Origin: Actinomycetota bacterium
Lineage (GTDB): Bacteria > Actinomycetota > Actinomycetes > S36-B12 > UBA5976
Direction: 5' to 3'
DNA length: 48,164 nt
Assembly (NCBI GenBank): GCA_947448865.1
Contig: CANFOW010000011.1
Coordinates: 1-48,164, forward strand
Shown: piece by piece, positions 1 to 10,822 of the stretch
Position numbering within the stretch: the first letter of the stretch is position 1
How the letters are laid out: each line of letters begins with the position of its first letter
The notes under the pieces: model-generated
The model's database searches: none
What the model saw: the letters and a program-made list of their open reading frames with translations, nothing else
Told to the model about the DNA's origin: nothing
Translations under genes and position numbers: made by a program

Positions 1-1
1 C

Positions 2-214
2 GATAAACAGCATTTGCATCACCGACTTCTTGACCTCGGTCATGGGCAACAACGTGCAGTGCTCATCATGGCCACCTTCACTGCAGTTATTGCATTTGGT
101 GCTGTGAGCACCGCTTTTATACCGCTGTGGACCACGCTCATTTTGGTCATCGTCAGTCTGGTGGCTTTAGTCGGCTGGGTGTTCAACCCACCACGTGAGA
201 CAATTGCACAGTGA
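2..214 (+). CDS. wecA: WecA/MraY-family polyprenyl-phosphate sugar-1-phosphate transferase, C-terminal fragment
   Basis: The reading frame is open from base 2, so only the last 70 residues lie in the window. The fragment starts DKQHLHHRLL, the cytoplasmic histidine motif (HxHHRLL type) of WecA/Rfe/TagO transferases, followed by two hydrophobic stretches and a short tail. The family moves a sugar-1-phosphate (GlcNAc-1-P in WecA) from a UDP-sugar to undecaprenyl or decaprenyl phosphate in the membrane, the first step of cell-wall linker or polymer assembly. Its stop overlaps the GTG of the next gene by four bases (GTGA), so it may be co-transcribed with the ATP synthase genes. A wecA-like gene just before atp genes is familiar from mycobacteria (Rv1302). 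The family call is secure; the exact sugar substrate is not visible. Confidence 0.82.
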   Translation, partial: DKQHLHHRLLDLGHGQQRAVLIMATFTAVIAFGAVSTAFIPLWTTLILVIVSLVALVGWVFNPPRETIAQ

Positions 215-648
215 AAACTCGAAGCATTATCTTCAAAGCCGCACTTCCCACTGTGATCCTGGGATTGATCATTACGGTTGCAACCGGCGTGGTTATGGAT
301 ACCAAGGCTGCGCTTGGCGCGACAATCGGAACCGTTTTAGTAGTTGTGTTTTTCACAATTGGTCAGCTGGCACTTGATCGAGTCATTCGCACAAATCCTT
401 CAATGGCCACAAGCATGGCTTTGTTGATTTACTTACTGAAAATCGGTGTGCTTTTCGTTTTACTCTTGCTGTTCAAGGACACAACTGCCTTTAATACCAA
501 GGTTTTCGCGGCCACAATCATGGGCTGCACGATTCTGTGGCTGGTTGCTGAAGTCTGGGCATTTGCAACTGCCAAAACACTCTATGTGGAACCTGGTTCG
601 GGACCAGATGTGATGCCACTTGTCGAACCACCCCCGTTCAACCAGTAA
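211..648 (+). CDS. atpI: ATP synthase protein I-like membrane protein
   Basis: This 145-residue protein has four hydrophobic segments (about residues 9-28, 32-53, 68-88, 98-118) and a short proline-rich tail. Position, size and topology match the ATP synthase I family found first in many atp operons, where members are thought to help c-ring assembly or ion supply to the Fo sector. Sequence conservation in this family is weak, so the call rests mostly on context. It starts with GTG overlapping the stop of the upstream wecA-like gene, which suggests translational coupling. A second, shorter AtpZ/AtpI-type gene follows at 677. The order (larger gene first, AtpZ-like gene second) is the reverse of the atpZ-atpI order common elsewhere. 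Confidence 0.7.
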   Translation: MKTRSIIFKAALPTVILGLIITVATGVVMDTKAALGATIGTVLVVVFFTIGQLALDRVIRTNPSMATSMALLIYLLKIGVLFVLLLLFKDTTAFNTKVFAATIMGCTILWLVAEVWAFATAKTLYVEPGSGPDVMPLVEPPPFNQ

Positions 649-676
649 TGCCAAAACCTGCTAATCTGACTTTTCA

Positions 677-910
677 ATGAAGGCAAACGATGCTGAGTTC
701 CCCACCAGCGCAGATGGCCGACAAACCGACGATATGGCGTGGCGATCAGTAAGTACTCTGACCGCAGGAATGTTGCTGTACGGCGGGCTCGGGTGGCTGA
801 TCGGTAAACGATTCGGACACCAAAGCGCCTACATGGCAGCTGGGTTGATTCTTGGAATCTTCCTAGGACTGTATGTGACCTATAAGCGAGTAACTAGAGG
901 AAGTCGTTGA
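677..910 (+). CDS. AtpZ/AtpI-family small membrane protein
   Basis: This 77-residue protein has a hydrophilic N-terminus of about 24 residues, then two transmembrane helices (about 25-43 and 50-68) separated by a GKRFG turn, and a basic C-terminus. That hairpin with the LGWLIGKRFG motif is typical of the AtpZ/AtpI (ATPase gene 1) family. Members lie at the head of atp operons and have been linked to ion transport or assembly of the Fo motor. It ends one base before the GTG of atpB. No strong Shine-Dalgarno sequence is visible before its ATG. The family call is good; the precise role is not established. Confidence 0.75.
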   Translation: MKANDAEFPTSADGRQTDDMAWRSVSTLTAGMLLYGGLGWLIGKRFGHQSAYMAAGLILGIFLGLYVTYKRVTRGSR

Positions 911-911
911 C

Positions 912-1727
912 GTGAGTGTTGTGACAGTTGCCACTGAGAGTTGCCATCTCAACTCTGGCTGTGGTTTCCCAGCACCTAGCGCCGATATCTTTTTCTTGCA
1001 GCCCTATGCAACTCTGCACCTGGGCAGCATGGATTTCGTTATTTCCAAAGCCGTCATCTTGGTGACACTCGTTGCGATTGTGGTTATGGCTTTCTTCCTG
1101 TCAGCATTCCGCTCCCCAAAACTTGTACCAGGCAAACTTCAGTCACTGGGAGAACAGGCATACCTGTTTGTCCGTGATCAAATTGCTCGCGAAGTAATCG
1201 GTAAAGATGGAGATCGTTTCGTTCCATTTCTGACGACACTGTTTTTCTTCGTCTGGATGTCAAACCTCATGGGTGTCATACCGGGTGCGCAATACCCAGT
1301 TATGTCGAGCTTGGCTTTCCCAGTTGCGCTAACACTCATTGTGTATGTGACTTACTTAGTTCTTGGATTTAAACACCAAGGCGTTCACTTCGTCCTTGAT
1401 GCCGCATTCCCTCCTGGTGTTCCCAAAGCAATGTATGTATTGCTCACACCACTGGAACTTCTCCAACTTTTTGTGACGCGACCAGTAACGCAAGCGATTC
1501 GTTTGTTTGCCAACATGTTTGCGGGCCACTTACTTATTACGACTTTCACCGTCGGTGCGTGGTACCTGTTGTCGCCTTCACTTATTGGCGCATTAGGTTC
1601 TGCTACATCATTCGGTGTGACTGTTGTCTTGACTGGATTTGAAATGTTCATTCAAGGACTACAGGCATTTATCTTCACGCTGTTAACGGCTGTCTACATT
1701 GGCGGCTCGTTGCACGCGGAGCACTAA
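912..1727 (+). CDS. atpB: F1Fo ATP synthase subunit a
   Basis: Subunit a forms the two proton half-channels next to the c-ring in the membrane. The 271-residue protein has the actinobacterial N-terminal CHLNSGCGFPAP segment and several hydrophobic helices. It carries the hallmark TQAIRLFANM helix, whose Arg197 is the conserved arginine that separates the half-channels. A second conserved stretch, GLQAFIFTLLTAVY, lies near the C-terminus. I take the GTG at 912, one base after the preceding stop, because it keeps the conserved Cys-containing N-terminus. About 70 bases containing a stable hairpin separate it from atpE. Confidence 0.96.
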   Translation: MSVVTVATESCHLNSGCGFPAPSADIFFLQPYATLHLGSMDFVISKAVILVTLVAIVVMAFFLSAFRSPKLVPGKLQSLGEQAYLFVRDQIAREVIGKDGDRFVPFLTTLFFFVWMSNLMGVIPGAQYPVMSSLAFPVALTLIVYVTYLVLGFKHQGVHFVLDAAFPPGVPKAMYVLLTPLELLQLFVTRPVTQAIRLFANMFAGHLLITTFTVGAWYLLSPSLIGALGSATSFGVTVVLTGFEMFIQGLQAFIFTLLTAVYIGGSLHAEH

Positions 1728-1748
1728 AGAAGAACTACAACTAAATAA

Positions 1749-2027
<279 letters not shown>

Positions 2028-2046
2028 TCCTTAAGGACTTATTACT

Positions 2047-2586
2047 GTGATTCACTTTCTCGCCTCGGAAGCCGAGACTCAGAACATCTTGCGCGTGCCG
2101 CTTGATGAACTGATTATCGGAACTGTTGCCTTCGGCATCGTTTTCTTTGCGCTTGCTAAGTTCGCGTTTCCTGCGATCAACAAGACGCTAGAAGCACGTG
2201 CTGATGCAATTGAGGGCGGCCTTCGTCGTGCGGACGAATCTCAAGCAGAGGCAGCAGCCTTACTTGATGAGTACCGTGCACAACTGGCTGATGCCCGTAC
2301 CGAAGCGTCAAACATCCGTGCAGCAGCACAGGCTGAGAAGACCGCCATGATTGAGCAAGCTAAAGGCGAGGCATCTGCAGCAGCAGCTGTTGTCGCTGAG
2401 CGTGCTGCGGCGCAACTCGAAGCTGAACGTGCTCAGGCCATGACCTCGCTTCGTCGCGATGTCAGTGACTTAGCGCTCACGCTTGCAGGCAAAGTCGTTG
2501 GCGAAACGCTAAGCGATGATGCACGTGCGCGTGCCACGGTTGACCGCTTCATCTCAGAACTGGAAGCGCAGGCTGCAAGCAAATGA
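2047..2586 (+). CDS. atpF: F1Fo ATP synthase subunit b
   Basis: Subunit b is the peripheral stalk that links subunit a in the membrane to delta on top of F1. The 179-residue protein has one N-terminal transmembrane helix (about residues 22-42), then a long alanine- and charge-rich helix (about 48-160) of the expected coiled-coil type. It starts with GTG preceded by an AAGGA sequence. Its TGA overlaps the ATG of atpH (ATGA), so translation is coupled. Unlike Mycobacterium, where b and delta are fused in one long polypeptide, the two subunits are separate here. Confidence 0.94.
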   Translation: MIHFLASEAETQNILRVPLDELIIGTVAFGIVFFALAKFAFPAINKTLEARADAIEGGLRRADESQAEAAALLDEYRAQLADARTEASNIRAAAQAEKTAMIEQAKGEASAAAAVVAERAAAQLEAERAQAMTSLRRDVSDLALTLAGKVVGETLSDDARARATVDRFISELEAQAASK

Positions 2587-3386
2587 TTGGTGCATCCCGC
2601 GGTAGTTTGGCACGTGCTCAGGCATCCCTGAGCGCACGTCAGGGTGATCTGTCCACTCTGTCAGCTGAACTCTTTGCGGTTGTCGCTGCAATAGCAAACG
2701 AGAAGTCGCTTCGACAAACGCTTGCTGACAGCGGACAACCCGAAGGTGCCCGCAAGGCTTTGATTACCGACTTGCTCGGCAACAAAGTCAGTGCTGCAAC
2801 GCTTGACGTCTTAGGTGACATCGTCACAGGTCGTTGGTCCTCGGATCACGATCTTGTTGAAGCCATCGAGACCGTTGCATCGCAAGCCGCATTTGCTTCT
2901 GCAGACAAGGCCGGAACTCTTGATCGCGTTGAAGATGAGGTTTTCCTCTTTGGTCGCGCAATTGATGCTTCGCCTGAATTGCAGATGGCGCTTACTGACC
3001 CGTCTCTTGGATCCGATGCAAAGGCTGCCATTGTTGGCGACTTGCTCGGAGGCAAAGTTGATTCAGTAACGCTCTCAGTTTTGAAGTACTACGCATCAAA
3101 TCTTCGCGGTCGTCGCGTGGATGCAGTTGTTGCTGATTTATCGGATCTCGCTGGCGAGGCTCGCAATCAGTCAGTTGCAGAAGTGCGTAGCGTGGTTGCC
3201 CTTGATGAATCACAAACCCGACGTCTTGCTGCTGCGTTATCGGTAATTGCCGGTCGCGAAGTAAAAGTGAACGTTGCTATAGACCCAACAGTTCTTGGCG
3301 GAATCTCAGTAAAAATCGGTGACCAAATCATCGATGGCACTGTGGCCAGTCGACTGGAAAATGCCCGCAGATCACTGCTGGCCTAA
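2583..3386 (+). CDS. atpH: F1Fo ATP synthase subunit delta
   Basis: Delta (OSCP) caps the F1 alpha3beta3 head and binds subunit b. At 267 residues it is longer than the roughly 177-residue E. coli protein, as in other actinobacteria such as Streptomyces, which suggests a duplicated or extended N-terminal helical region. The conserved C-terminal part includes AALSVIAGREVKVN followed by DPTVLGGISVKIGD, the usual OSCP signature, and ends VASRLENARRSL. It begins inside the end of atpF (ATGA overlap) and is followed by a 36-base gap with a purine-rich ribosome-binding region for atpA. Confidence 0.94.
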   Translation: MIGASRGSLARAQASLSARQGDLSTLSAELFAVVAAIANEKSLRQTLADSGQPEGARKALITDLLGNKVSAATLDVLGDIVTGRWSSDHDLVEAIETVASQAAFASADKAGTLDRVEDEVFLFGRAIDASPELQMALTDPSLGSDAKAAIVGDLLGGKVDSVTLSVLKYYASNLRGRRVDAVVADLSDLAGEARNQSVAEVRSVVALDESQTRRLAAALSVIAGREVKVNVAIDPTVLGGISVKIGDQIIDGTVASRLENARRSLLA

Positions 3387-3422
3387 CTAGACCCTTTGTA
3401 AAAGAGAAGAAAGCAGGACACC

Positions 3423-5054
3423 ATGACGGAACTCTCGATCCGCCCGGAAGAGATCCGCGATGCAATTGCTCGCAATGTCGAGTCGTTTGCACCTGGAACG
3501 TCGCGTGAAGAAATCGGTCACGTAGTCGAGACCGGTGACGGTATCGCTCGCGTTGAAGGTCTGCACTCGGCAATGACAAACGAACTACTTGAGTTCGAAG
3601 GCGGCCTTCTTGGTCTGGCTTTGAACCTTGATGTTCGCGAAATCGGCGTGGTGCTTCTCGGCGATGGCTCAAAGATTGCTGAAGGCCAGTCCGTGAAGCG
3701 CACTGGTGAAATTCTTTCCGTACCTGTTGGTGACGGTTTCCTTGGTCGCGTTGTTGATCCACTGGGTAACCCAATCGATGGCAAGGGACCAATTGCTGCA
3801 GAAGGTCGTCGTGCTCTGGAACTTCAGGCACCAACTGTTGTTCAGCGCCAGCCAGTTAAGGAGCCAATGCTCACTGGCCTGAAGGCGATTGACGCTATGA
3901 CCGCTATCGGTCGTGGACAGCGTCAGCTGATCATTGGTGACCGCCAGACTGGTAAGACTGCCGTTGCTATCGACACAATCTTGAACCAAAAGCAGAACTG
4001 GGAATCGGGCGATCCCAAGAAGCAGGTTAAGTGTATTTATGTTGCTATCGGTCAAAAGGGTTCAACGATTGCTGCTGTCAAGGGCGCTCTCGAAGAATTC
4101 GGTGCGATGGAGTACACCACAATCGTGGCCGCTCCTGCATCTGACCCAGCGGGCTTCAAGTACCTCGCTCCTTACACCGGTTCGGCTATCGGTCAGCACT
4201 GGATGTACAACGGTCAGCATGTTCTGATCGTGTTTGATGACCTGTCCAAGCAAGCTGAGGCTTACCGTGCAGTGTCATTGCTCCTTCGTCGTCCGCCAGG
4301 CCGTGAAGCCTACCCAGGCGACGTGTTCTACTTACACAGCCGTTTGCTCGAACGTTGTGCAAAGCTTTCCGATGAACTCGGTGCTGGTTCAATGACTGGT
4401 CTACCAATCATTGAAACTAAGGCGAATGACGTGTCGGCATACATTCCGACAAACGTTATTTCAATCACCGATGGTCAGTGCTTCTTGGAATCTGATCTCT
4501 TCAACTCAGGCGTACGTCCTGCTATCAACGTTGGTATTTCGGTATCTCGCGTTGGTGGTTCGGCTCAGCCGAAGGCGATGAAGAAGGTTGCCGGTCGTCT
4601 GCGTCTTGACTTGGCACAGTTCCGCGAGCTCGAAGCGTTCGCTGCTTTCGGTTCCGACCTTGATGCTGCGTCCAAAGCTCAGCTTGAGCGTGGAGCACGT
4701 CTTGTTGAACTGTTGAAGCAGGGTCAGTATCTGCCACAGTCAATGGAGCGCGAAGCAGTTTCAGTGTGGGCTGGTACTTCAGGAAATCTTGACGATGTTC
4801 CTGTTGAAGATATTCGTCGTTTCGATACCGAGTTCCTTGATTACGTTGAACGCAACCACGGTGCTATTTTCGACACGATCCGTTCCACAACCGACCTCAA
4901 CGATGATTCCATCGAGAAGTTAACCAAGGCAATTGCTGAATACAAGAAGCAGTTCACAACAAAGGCAGGACACCTGCTTGTGAACGATGCTCCTGTGGCT
5001 GCTCTTGATGCTGACGAAATTGATCCAACCCAGATCGTGAAGGTCAAGGGCTAA
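3423..5054 (+). CDS. atpA: F1Fo ATP synthase subunit alpha
   Basis: Alpha forms the non-catalytic nucleotide sites of the F1 hexamer. The 543-residue protein has the beta-barrel N-terminal domain (about 28-95), then a P-loop GDRQTGKTA at 172-180, with the [11 protein letters not shown] segment around the Walker B region and the ATP synthase signature later ([14 protein letters not shown], containing the conserved arginine-finger region). The C-terminal helical domain is about 30 residues longer than in E. coli, a usual actinobacterial feature. A purine-rich AGAGAAGAAAGCAGGA precedes the ATG. atpG starts two bases after the stop. Confidence 0.98.
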   Translation: MTELSIRPEEIRDAIARNVESFAPGTSREEIGHVVETGDGIARVEGLHSAMTNELLEFEGGLLGLALNLDVREIGVVLLGDGSKIAEGQSVKRTGEILSVPVGDGFLGRVVDPLGNPIDGKGPIAAEGRRALELQAPTVVQRQPVKEPMLTGLKAIDAMTAIGRGQRQLIIGDRQTGKTAVAIDTILNQKQNWESGDPKKQVKCIYVAIGQKGSTIAAVKGALEEFGAMEYTTIVAAPASDPAGFKYLAPYTGSAIGQHWMYNGQHVLIVFDDLSKQAEAYRAVSLLLRRPPGREAYPGDVFYLHSRLLERCAKLSDELGAGSMTGLPIIETKANDVSAYIPTNVISITDGQCFLESDLFNSGVRPAINVGISVSRVGGSAQPKAMKKVAGRLRLDLAQFRELEAFAAFGSDLDAASKAQLERGARLVELLKQGQYLPQSMEREAVSVWAGTSGNLDDVPVEDIRRFDTEFLDYVERNHGAIFDTIRSTTDLNDDSIEKLTKAIAEYKKQFTTKAGHLLVNDAPVAALDADEIDPTQIVKVKG

Positions 5055-5056
5055 CA

Positions 5057-7401
<2,345 letters not shown>

Positions 7402-7403
7402 TC

Positions 7404-7811
7404 ATGGCTGAACTCAATGTGTCTGTTGTAGCAGTCGATCGCAATGTGTGGTCGGGTGTTGCAAAGTCAATCGTTGCCAAGACACCAGATGGCGAGATTG
7501 GAATCTTGCCGGGTCACGAACCTGTGTTGTCGCTTTTGGTTAATGGTGTTGTGCGCATTGAACCAGTTGAAGGCCCTCGAGTTGTTGTTGCAGTCCACGG
7601 CGGATTTTTTGCCGTGGACTCAGACAATGTACGAGTGCTTGCCGAAGTTGCCGAGCTCGGCAGCGACATTGATTTGGATCGTGCCCAGGCAGCATTACAA
7701 CGCGCCAAGGCGACTGGTGAAGAGTCACCAGAAGACATTGAGGCAGCTCGTCGTGCTGAAACTCGCGTGAAGGCAGCAACATCAATCACTGCCGCTGGAC
7801 TGCACAGCTAG
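7404..7811 (+). CDS. atpC: F1Fo ATP synthase subunit epsilon
   Basis: Epsilon binds gamma and damps ATP hydrolysis. The 135-residue protein has the family N-terminal beta sandwich, with GEIGILPGHEPVLSLL as the recognisable signature (about 31-46) and HGGFFAVDSDNVRVLAE following. A C-terminal alpha-helical part rich in Ala, Arg and Glu makes up the rest. It closes the atp operon. No clear terminator follows: the 100-base gap to the Rieske gene has only weak stem potential. Confidence 0.94.
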   Translation: MAELNVSVVAVDRNVWSGVAKSIVAKTPDGEIGILPGHEPVLSLLVNGVVRIEPVEGPRVVVAVHGGFFAVDSDNVRVLAEVAELGSDIDLDRAQAALQRAKATGEESPEDIEAARRAETRVKAATSITAAGLHS

Positions 7812-7911
7812 TAATTCCTTACATAGTCTTAACCAGAGTCTGTGGATTAGTTTGCTAGCCTGATCACTTGGTTGCGTAACGTTATGAGAAATCGACTTTA
7901 AGGAATTTTTC

Positions 7912-8289
7912 ATGACATCTCGTCGCGCTGTACTACAAACTGGGCTCCTGGGAGCACTTGTCGCATTTTTACCAGGTATAGCTGAGGCAAAGGCACTTGG
8001 AACAAAAGCCTGCAAAGTGACTGACATTGCTGTTGGCCAAGGCAAAGTGGTGACGGTGTCAGGCAATCCAGTCTTGATCACCCGCACATCAAAAGGTTTC
8101 AAGGCTTTCTCGGCCAAGTGCACCCATCAAGGCTGCACGATTCCAGCGCCTGTAAATGGAACGTCCACGTGTCCATGTCATCGTGCGCAATTCAACGCGA
8201 CAACTGGCGCCGCAACACATGGTCCAGCGTCCAAGAGTCTGGCAAAGAAAACGGCCACAGTGTCGGCGGGCTACGTTTACATTAAGTAG
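7912..8289 (+). CDS. Small exported Rieske [2Fe-2S] protein
   Basis: The 125-residue protein starts MTSRRAVLQTG, a twin-arginine-like signal followed by a hydrophobic stretch and an AEA cleavage candidate near residue 26. It then consists of a single Rieske domain. The cluster motifs are complete: CTHQGC with ligands Cys70 and His72, and CPCH with ligands Cys87 and His90. Cys75 and Cys89 are placed to form the usual disulfide. It should bind a [2Fe-2S] cluster outside the membrane and carry electrons, but it lacks the extra helices of the cytochrome bc1 Rieske subunit QcrA. Such short proteins are common in actinobacteria and their partners are usually unknown. An AAGGA ribosome-binding site precedes the ATG. 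Confidence 0.87.
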   Translation: MTSRRAVLQTGLLGALVAFLPGIAEAKALGTKACKVTDIAVGQGKVVTVSGNPVLITRTSKGFKAFSAKCTHQGCTIPAPVNGTSTCPCHRAQFNATTGAATHGPASKSLAKKTATVSAGYVYIK

Positions 8290-8295
8290 CCACCG

Positions 8296-8301
8296 TAGGC
8301 T
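8296..8301 (+). promoter_or_regulatory. Predicted leaderless -10 element for the ribokinase gene
   Basis: TAGGCT is followed by exactly six bases and then the GTG start at 8308, and there is no Shine-Dalgarno sequence. Transcription would begin on the start codon. Confidence 0.55.
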
Positions 8302-8307
8302 TGCAGA

Positions 8308-9150
8308 GTGAGCCCACATATTGCAGTTGTTGGAAGTATAAACGCAGATCTTTTTGTACGCATGCCTCGCTTGCCAGGACGAGGTGAGACGGTAGCGGGC
8401 GGTGAACCTGAATGGTTTCCTGGTGGCAAAGGTGCAAATCAAGCCGTTGCTGCTGCGCGTCTCGGGGCTCGCGTGTCAATGCACGGCGCTGTGGGTAATG
8501 ACGCTCCAGGCGAAATGGTGTTACAAAATCTGGCAGCAGCACACGTTGATCTCACTCATGTGCGCAAAGTTGAAATTCCGACAAGTGTTGCGTTAGTGCT
8601 CGTCGAAGAAACGGGCGAAAACCAAATCGTTATTGCGCGCGGCGCTAATGATATGGTGCACGTTGATGATCAAGCGTTTGAACACATTGATGCTGTCATT
8701 ATTCAGCATGAAATTCCCGAGGCAGCATTACTTCAAGTTGCCGCAGCTTGTTCGTCTTTGTTGTGCCTCAATGGTGCGCCCGTTCGCGAGATTCCAGACG
8801 AACTGCGCAACCGCGTTGATGTACTCATTGTTAATGAGCACGAATTTGAATCCTACGGTCGACCTACACGTGGAGTTGTTGTTGTAACCGCTGGAGCAGG
8901 TGAGGCAGTTGCTTACCAAGATGGTGTCGCTATTGCACGTGCAACACCGCCACGAGTAAACGCAGTTGACACAGTTGGGGCAGGCGACACATTCGTTGGT
9001 GCATTTGTTGTTGCCCTTACATCTGGTCTCGATGTTCAGAGCTCATTGACCCGCGCAGTATTCGCGGCGTCATTGTCGACATTGTCACATGGCGCACAGT
9101 CAGGAATGCCAACAGCACAAGAAGTGGATGAATTTTTAGGCGTACAGTAA
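8308..9150 (+). CDS. rbsK: Ribokinase-like PfkB-family sugar kinase
   Basis: The 280-residue protein has the PfkB signature near the N-terminus (GGKGANQAVAAARLG, about 39-53) and the ATP-site signature DTVGAGDTFVGAF near the C-terminus, with Asp227 as catalytic base. The N-terminal IAVVGSINADLFVRMPRLPGRGET and the NQ pairing of the GGKGANQ motif are closest to ribokinases, which phosphorylate ribose at O5. A nucleoside hydrolase gene lies downstream at 9775, so ribose released from nucleosides is a sensible substrate. The enzyme is somewhat shorter than the usual 300 or more residues, and the sugar specificity is inferred from motif and context. It starts with GTG just after the Rieske gene. 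Confidence 0.82.
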   Translation: MSPHIAVVGSINADLFVRMPRLPGRGETVAGGEPEWFPGGKGANQAVAAARLGARVSMHGAVGNDAPGEMVLQNLAAAHVDLTHVRKVEIPTSVALVLVEETGENQIVIARGANDMVHVDDQAFEHIDAVIIQHEIPEAALLQVAAACSSLLCLNGAPVREIPDELRNRVDVLIVNEHEFESYGRPTRGVVVVTAGAGEAVAYQDGVAIARATPPRVNAVDTVGAGDTFVGAFVVALTSGLDVQSSLTRAVFAASLSTLSHGAQSGMPTAQEVDEFLGVQ

Positions 9151-9174
9151 AAGTGACAAAAGGTTGCTGACTGT

Positions 9175-9771
9175 ATGACTAAGAATTCTTCTTCCAAAAT
9201 ATTTCTTGCACTATCCGTAATGGGTTTGCTCGTTCTCACAGCGTGCTCGTTGAACACTGTAGCCACGCCTACCGCATCCGTTCCCGTATCGTCTGTGCCG
9301 ACTGTGACGCCGACTTCACCGGCACCAACACCTAGTGAGTCGGTTCAGTGTGCGAGCACGAATCTCACATTTACCTGGGGACAAGAGCAAGGCGCAGCTG
9401 GGACTGTGTATCGCACACTTGTGGCAACAAATAGCGGAACCGCTCCCTGTGTGCTGACGACAGCACCAACAGTTACCTTGTTTACACAATTCGCTAATTC
9501 GCCAGCAACGGTTGTCAATACTGTTGCGGTTCCGTCTGGTCTCGATCTTGGTTTACCTGTGACTCTGGCTGCCGGTGCGGCGCTAGATTTACCAATCGGA
9601 ACATCAAGCCCGGATAACTATTCGGATAAGGACTGCAAGAAGGCGATTGCTAATCATGTGGCGATTAGGATGATTCAAGATCCCACATCAGTGGAATTGC
9701 GCGTTGCTTCGTGGCCTGCTTGCACGACAGCAAATGCTGCACCATTTTTCTCGGCTTTCACCCTGGAGTAA
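9175..9771 (+). CDS. Lipoprotein with a DUF4232-like domain
   Basis: The 198-residue protein has a lipoprotein signal with lipobox L21-T-A-C24, then a Ser/Thr/Pro-rich linker (about 30-55) typical of surface-anchored actinobacterial lipoproteins. The rest contains LTFTWGQEQGAAGTVYRTLVATN and a following SGTAPC segment, the pattern I associate with DUF4232 domains (Gly-Ala-Ala-Gly then a beta sandwich with paired cysteines). Its function is unknown. It lies between ribokinase and nucleoside hydrolase with only three bases to the latter, so it is probably co-transcribed, but it does not look like a sugar-binding protein. AAAAGG lies about eleven bases upstream of the ATG. Confidence 0.75.
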   Translation: MTKNSSSKIFLALSVMGLLVLTACSLNTVATPTASVPVSSVPTVTPTSPAPTPSESVQCASTNLTFTWGQEQGAAGTVYRTLVATNSGTAPCVLTTAPTVTLFTQFANSPATVVNTVAVPSGLDLGLPVTLAAGAALDLPIGTSSPDNYSDKDCKKAIANHVAIRMIQDPTSVELRVASWPACTTANAAPFFSAFTLE

Positions 9772-9774
9772 CTC

Positions 9775-10725
9775 ATGCCAATCTCGCTGCTAATTGATAC
9801 TGACCCTGGTCTTGATGATGCAATTGCGATTGCGCTGGCGTTAGGAAGCCCCGAAGTAGATGTCATCGGCATTTCCACGGTGGGTGGCAACACTAATTTG
9901 GCCAACACGACGCGTAACGCTCTTCGTTTGTTGGAGTTTTTAAATCGCACTGACATTCCAGTGGCTTCTGGACATGATGAACCCTATGCACGGGCCAAGC
10001 AGGAAACGGGAAATCCACCAGTTCACGGAACTGACGGTTTCGCTAGCGTTGATCTCCCGGAACCTTCCACACAGGTCGTGTCAACAGATGCTCCTGCATT
10101 CCTTGCGCAAAAGATTAGGGAAGCAAAAGATCCTGTGACGTTAGTGGCGATTGGTCCACTAACAAACATCGCACATCTCGTTGACCGATTCCCAGAAGTA
10201 TTGCCGTTGGTAGATCGGTTCATCATCATGGGTGGAGCGGCTCAAACAGGAAATGTGACGCCAGTAGCTGAGTTCAATATTTGGCATGATCCAGAAGCAG
10301 CCAAAGTTGTTTTCAACAGTGCGTTGAAAACTGTGATGGTGGGACTTGACGTCACACATTCTGTAAAGACGTACGAAACAGAGTGGGAATGGATGAATGC
10401 TTTCGGAAAATTTGGTGAAGTGTTCGTCCAGATGATGACGTATTACACAGATTTTTATTCTCAGTTTTATGGCGAGCGAATGACTCATCAGCATGACGCA
10501 CTTGCGATGGCTGAAGCTATTTGGCCAGGAATCATGGTTTTGCAGGAAACCACAATTGACGTGGAAACTAAAGGCGAACTGACGGACGGCATGACTGTTG
10601 TTGATCAACGCGACCGCAAAGGTCGTGGCCGCAACTCGTGGGTTGCTTGGGAGATTGATGGAAATGAGTTCCATGCACGTCTTGGACAGGCACTTCGTCG
10701 TCTTGCTGCGCCGTTTGAGTCTTAA
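9775..10725 (+). CDS. Inosine-uridine preferring nucleoside hydrolase family protein
   Basis: The 316-residue protein begins with the calcium-binding DTDPGLDDAIAIALA motif (Asp8, Asp10, Asp14, Asp15), the mark of nucleoside N-ribohydrolases. It has the expected VAIGPLTNIAHLV segment, a MGGAA loop, an EFNIWHDPEAA segment, and a late HQHDALAMA motif with the conserved His-Asp. These enzymes split ribonucleosides to a base and ribose in the cytoplasm. With the ribokinase-like gene two positions upstream it would complete a nucleoside salvage step, base plus ribose-5-phosphate. The substrate range cannot be read from the sequence. Its ATG lies three bases after the lipoprotein stop. Confidence 0.9.
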   Translation: MPISLLIDTDPGLDDAIAIALALGSPEVDVIGISTVGGNTNLANTTRNALRLLEFLNRTDIPVASGHDEPYARAKQETGNPPVHGTDGFASVDLPEPSTQVVSTDAPAFLAQKIREAKDPVTLVAIGPLTNIAHLVDRFPEVLPLVDRFIIMGGAAQTGNVTPVAEFNIWHDPEAAKVVFNSALKTVMVGLDVTHSVKTYETEWEWMNAFGKFGEVFVQMMTYYTDFYSQFYGERMTHQHDALAMAEAIWPGIMVLQETTIDVETKGELTDGMTVVDQRDRKGRGRNSWVAWEIDGNEFHARLGQALRRLAAPFES

Positions 10726-10750
10726 CATTTCCTGAACCTAGGAAAGTGTT
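10724..10750 (+). terminator. Weak hairpin after the nucleoside hydrolase gene
   Basis: AACATTTCC and GGAAAGTGTT pair with one wobble and one bulged A around an eight-base loop, starting at the stop codon. GTTTG follows. A terminator is possible, but the T-tract is poor. Confidence 0.35.
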
Positions 10751-10759
10751 GTTTGCTAA

Positions 10760-10779
10760 CACAACGTGAATAGGTTGTG
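10760..10779 (+). promoter_or_regulatory. Inverted repeat overlapping a candidate -10 element
   Basis: CACAAC and GTTGTG form a perfect six-base inverted repeat spaced by eight bases. TAGGTT at 10771-10776 could be a -10 element, with a start near 10783 and a 40-base leader carrying the GGAGGAG site of the next gene. An operator role is inferred from placement only. Confidence 0.35.
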
Positions 10780-10822
10780 AATGTGGGTAGCCAAGCGGGG
10801 GACCCAAGGAGGAGCAAACACA

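Noticed and set aside
3328-3834. A 168-residue minus-strand frame opposite atpH/atpA
   Set aside because: It is a shadow of the conserved atp genes, with no protein-like motifs or start signals.
7812-7911. A terminator between atpC and the Rieske gene
   Set aside because: Only short mismatched stems are found and there is no T-tract, so I do not call one.
10781-10822. Upstream in-frame ATG for the Met/Gly-rich protein
   Set aside because: GGAGGAG is placed for ATG 10823, and the extra 14 residues would overlap the ribosome-binding site.
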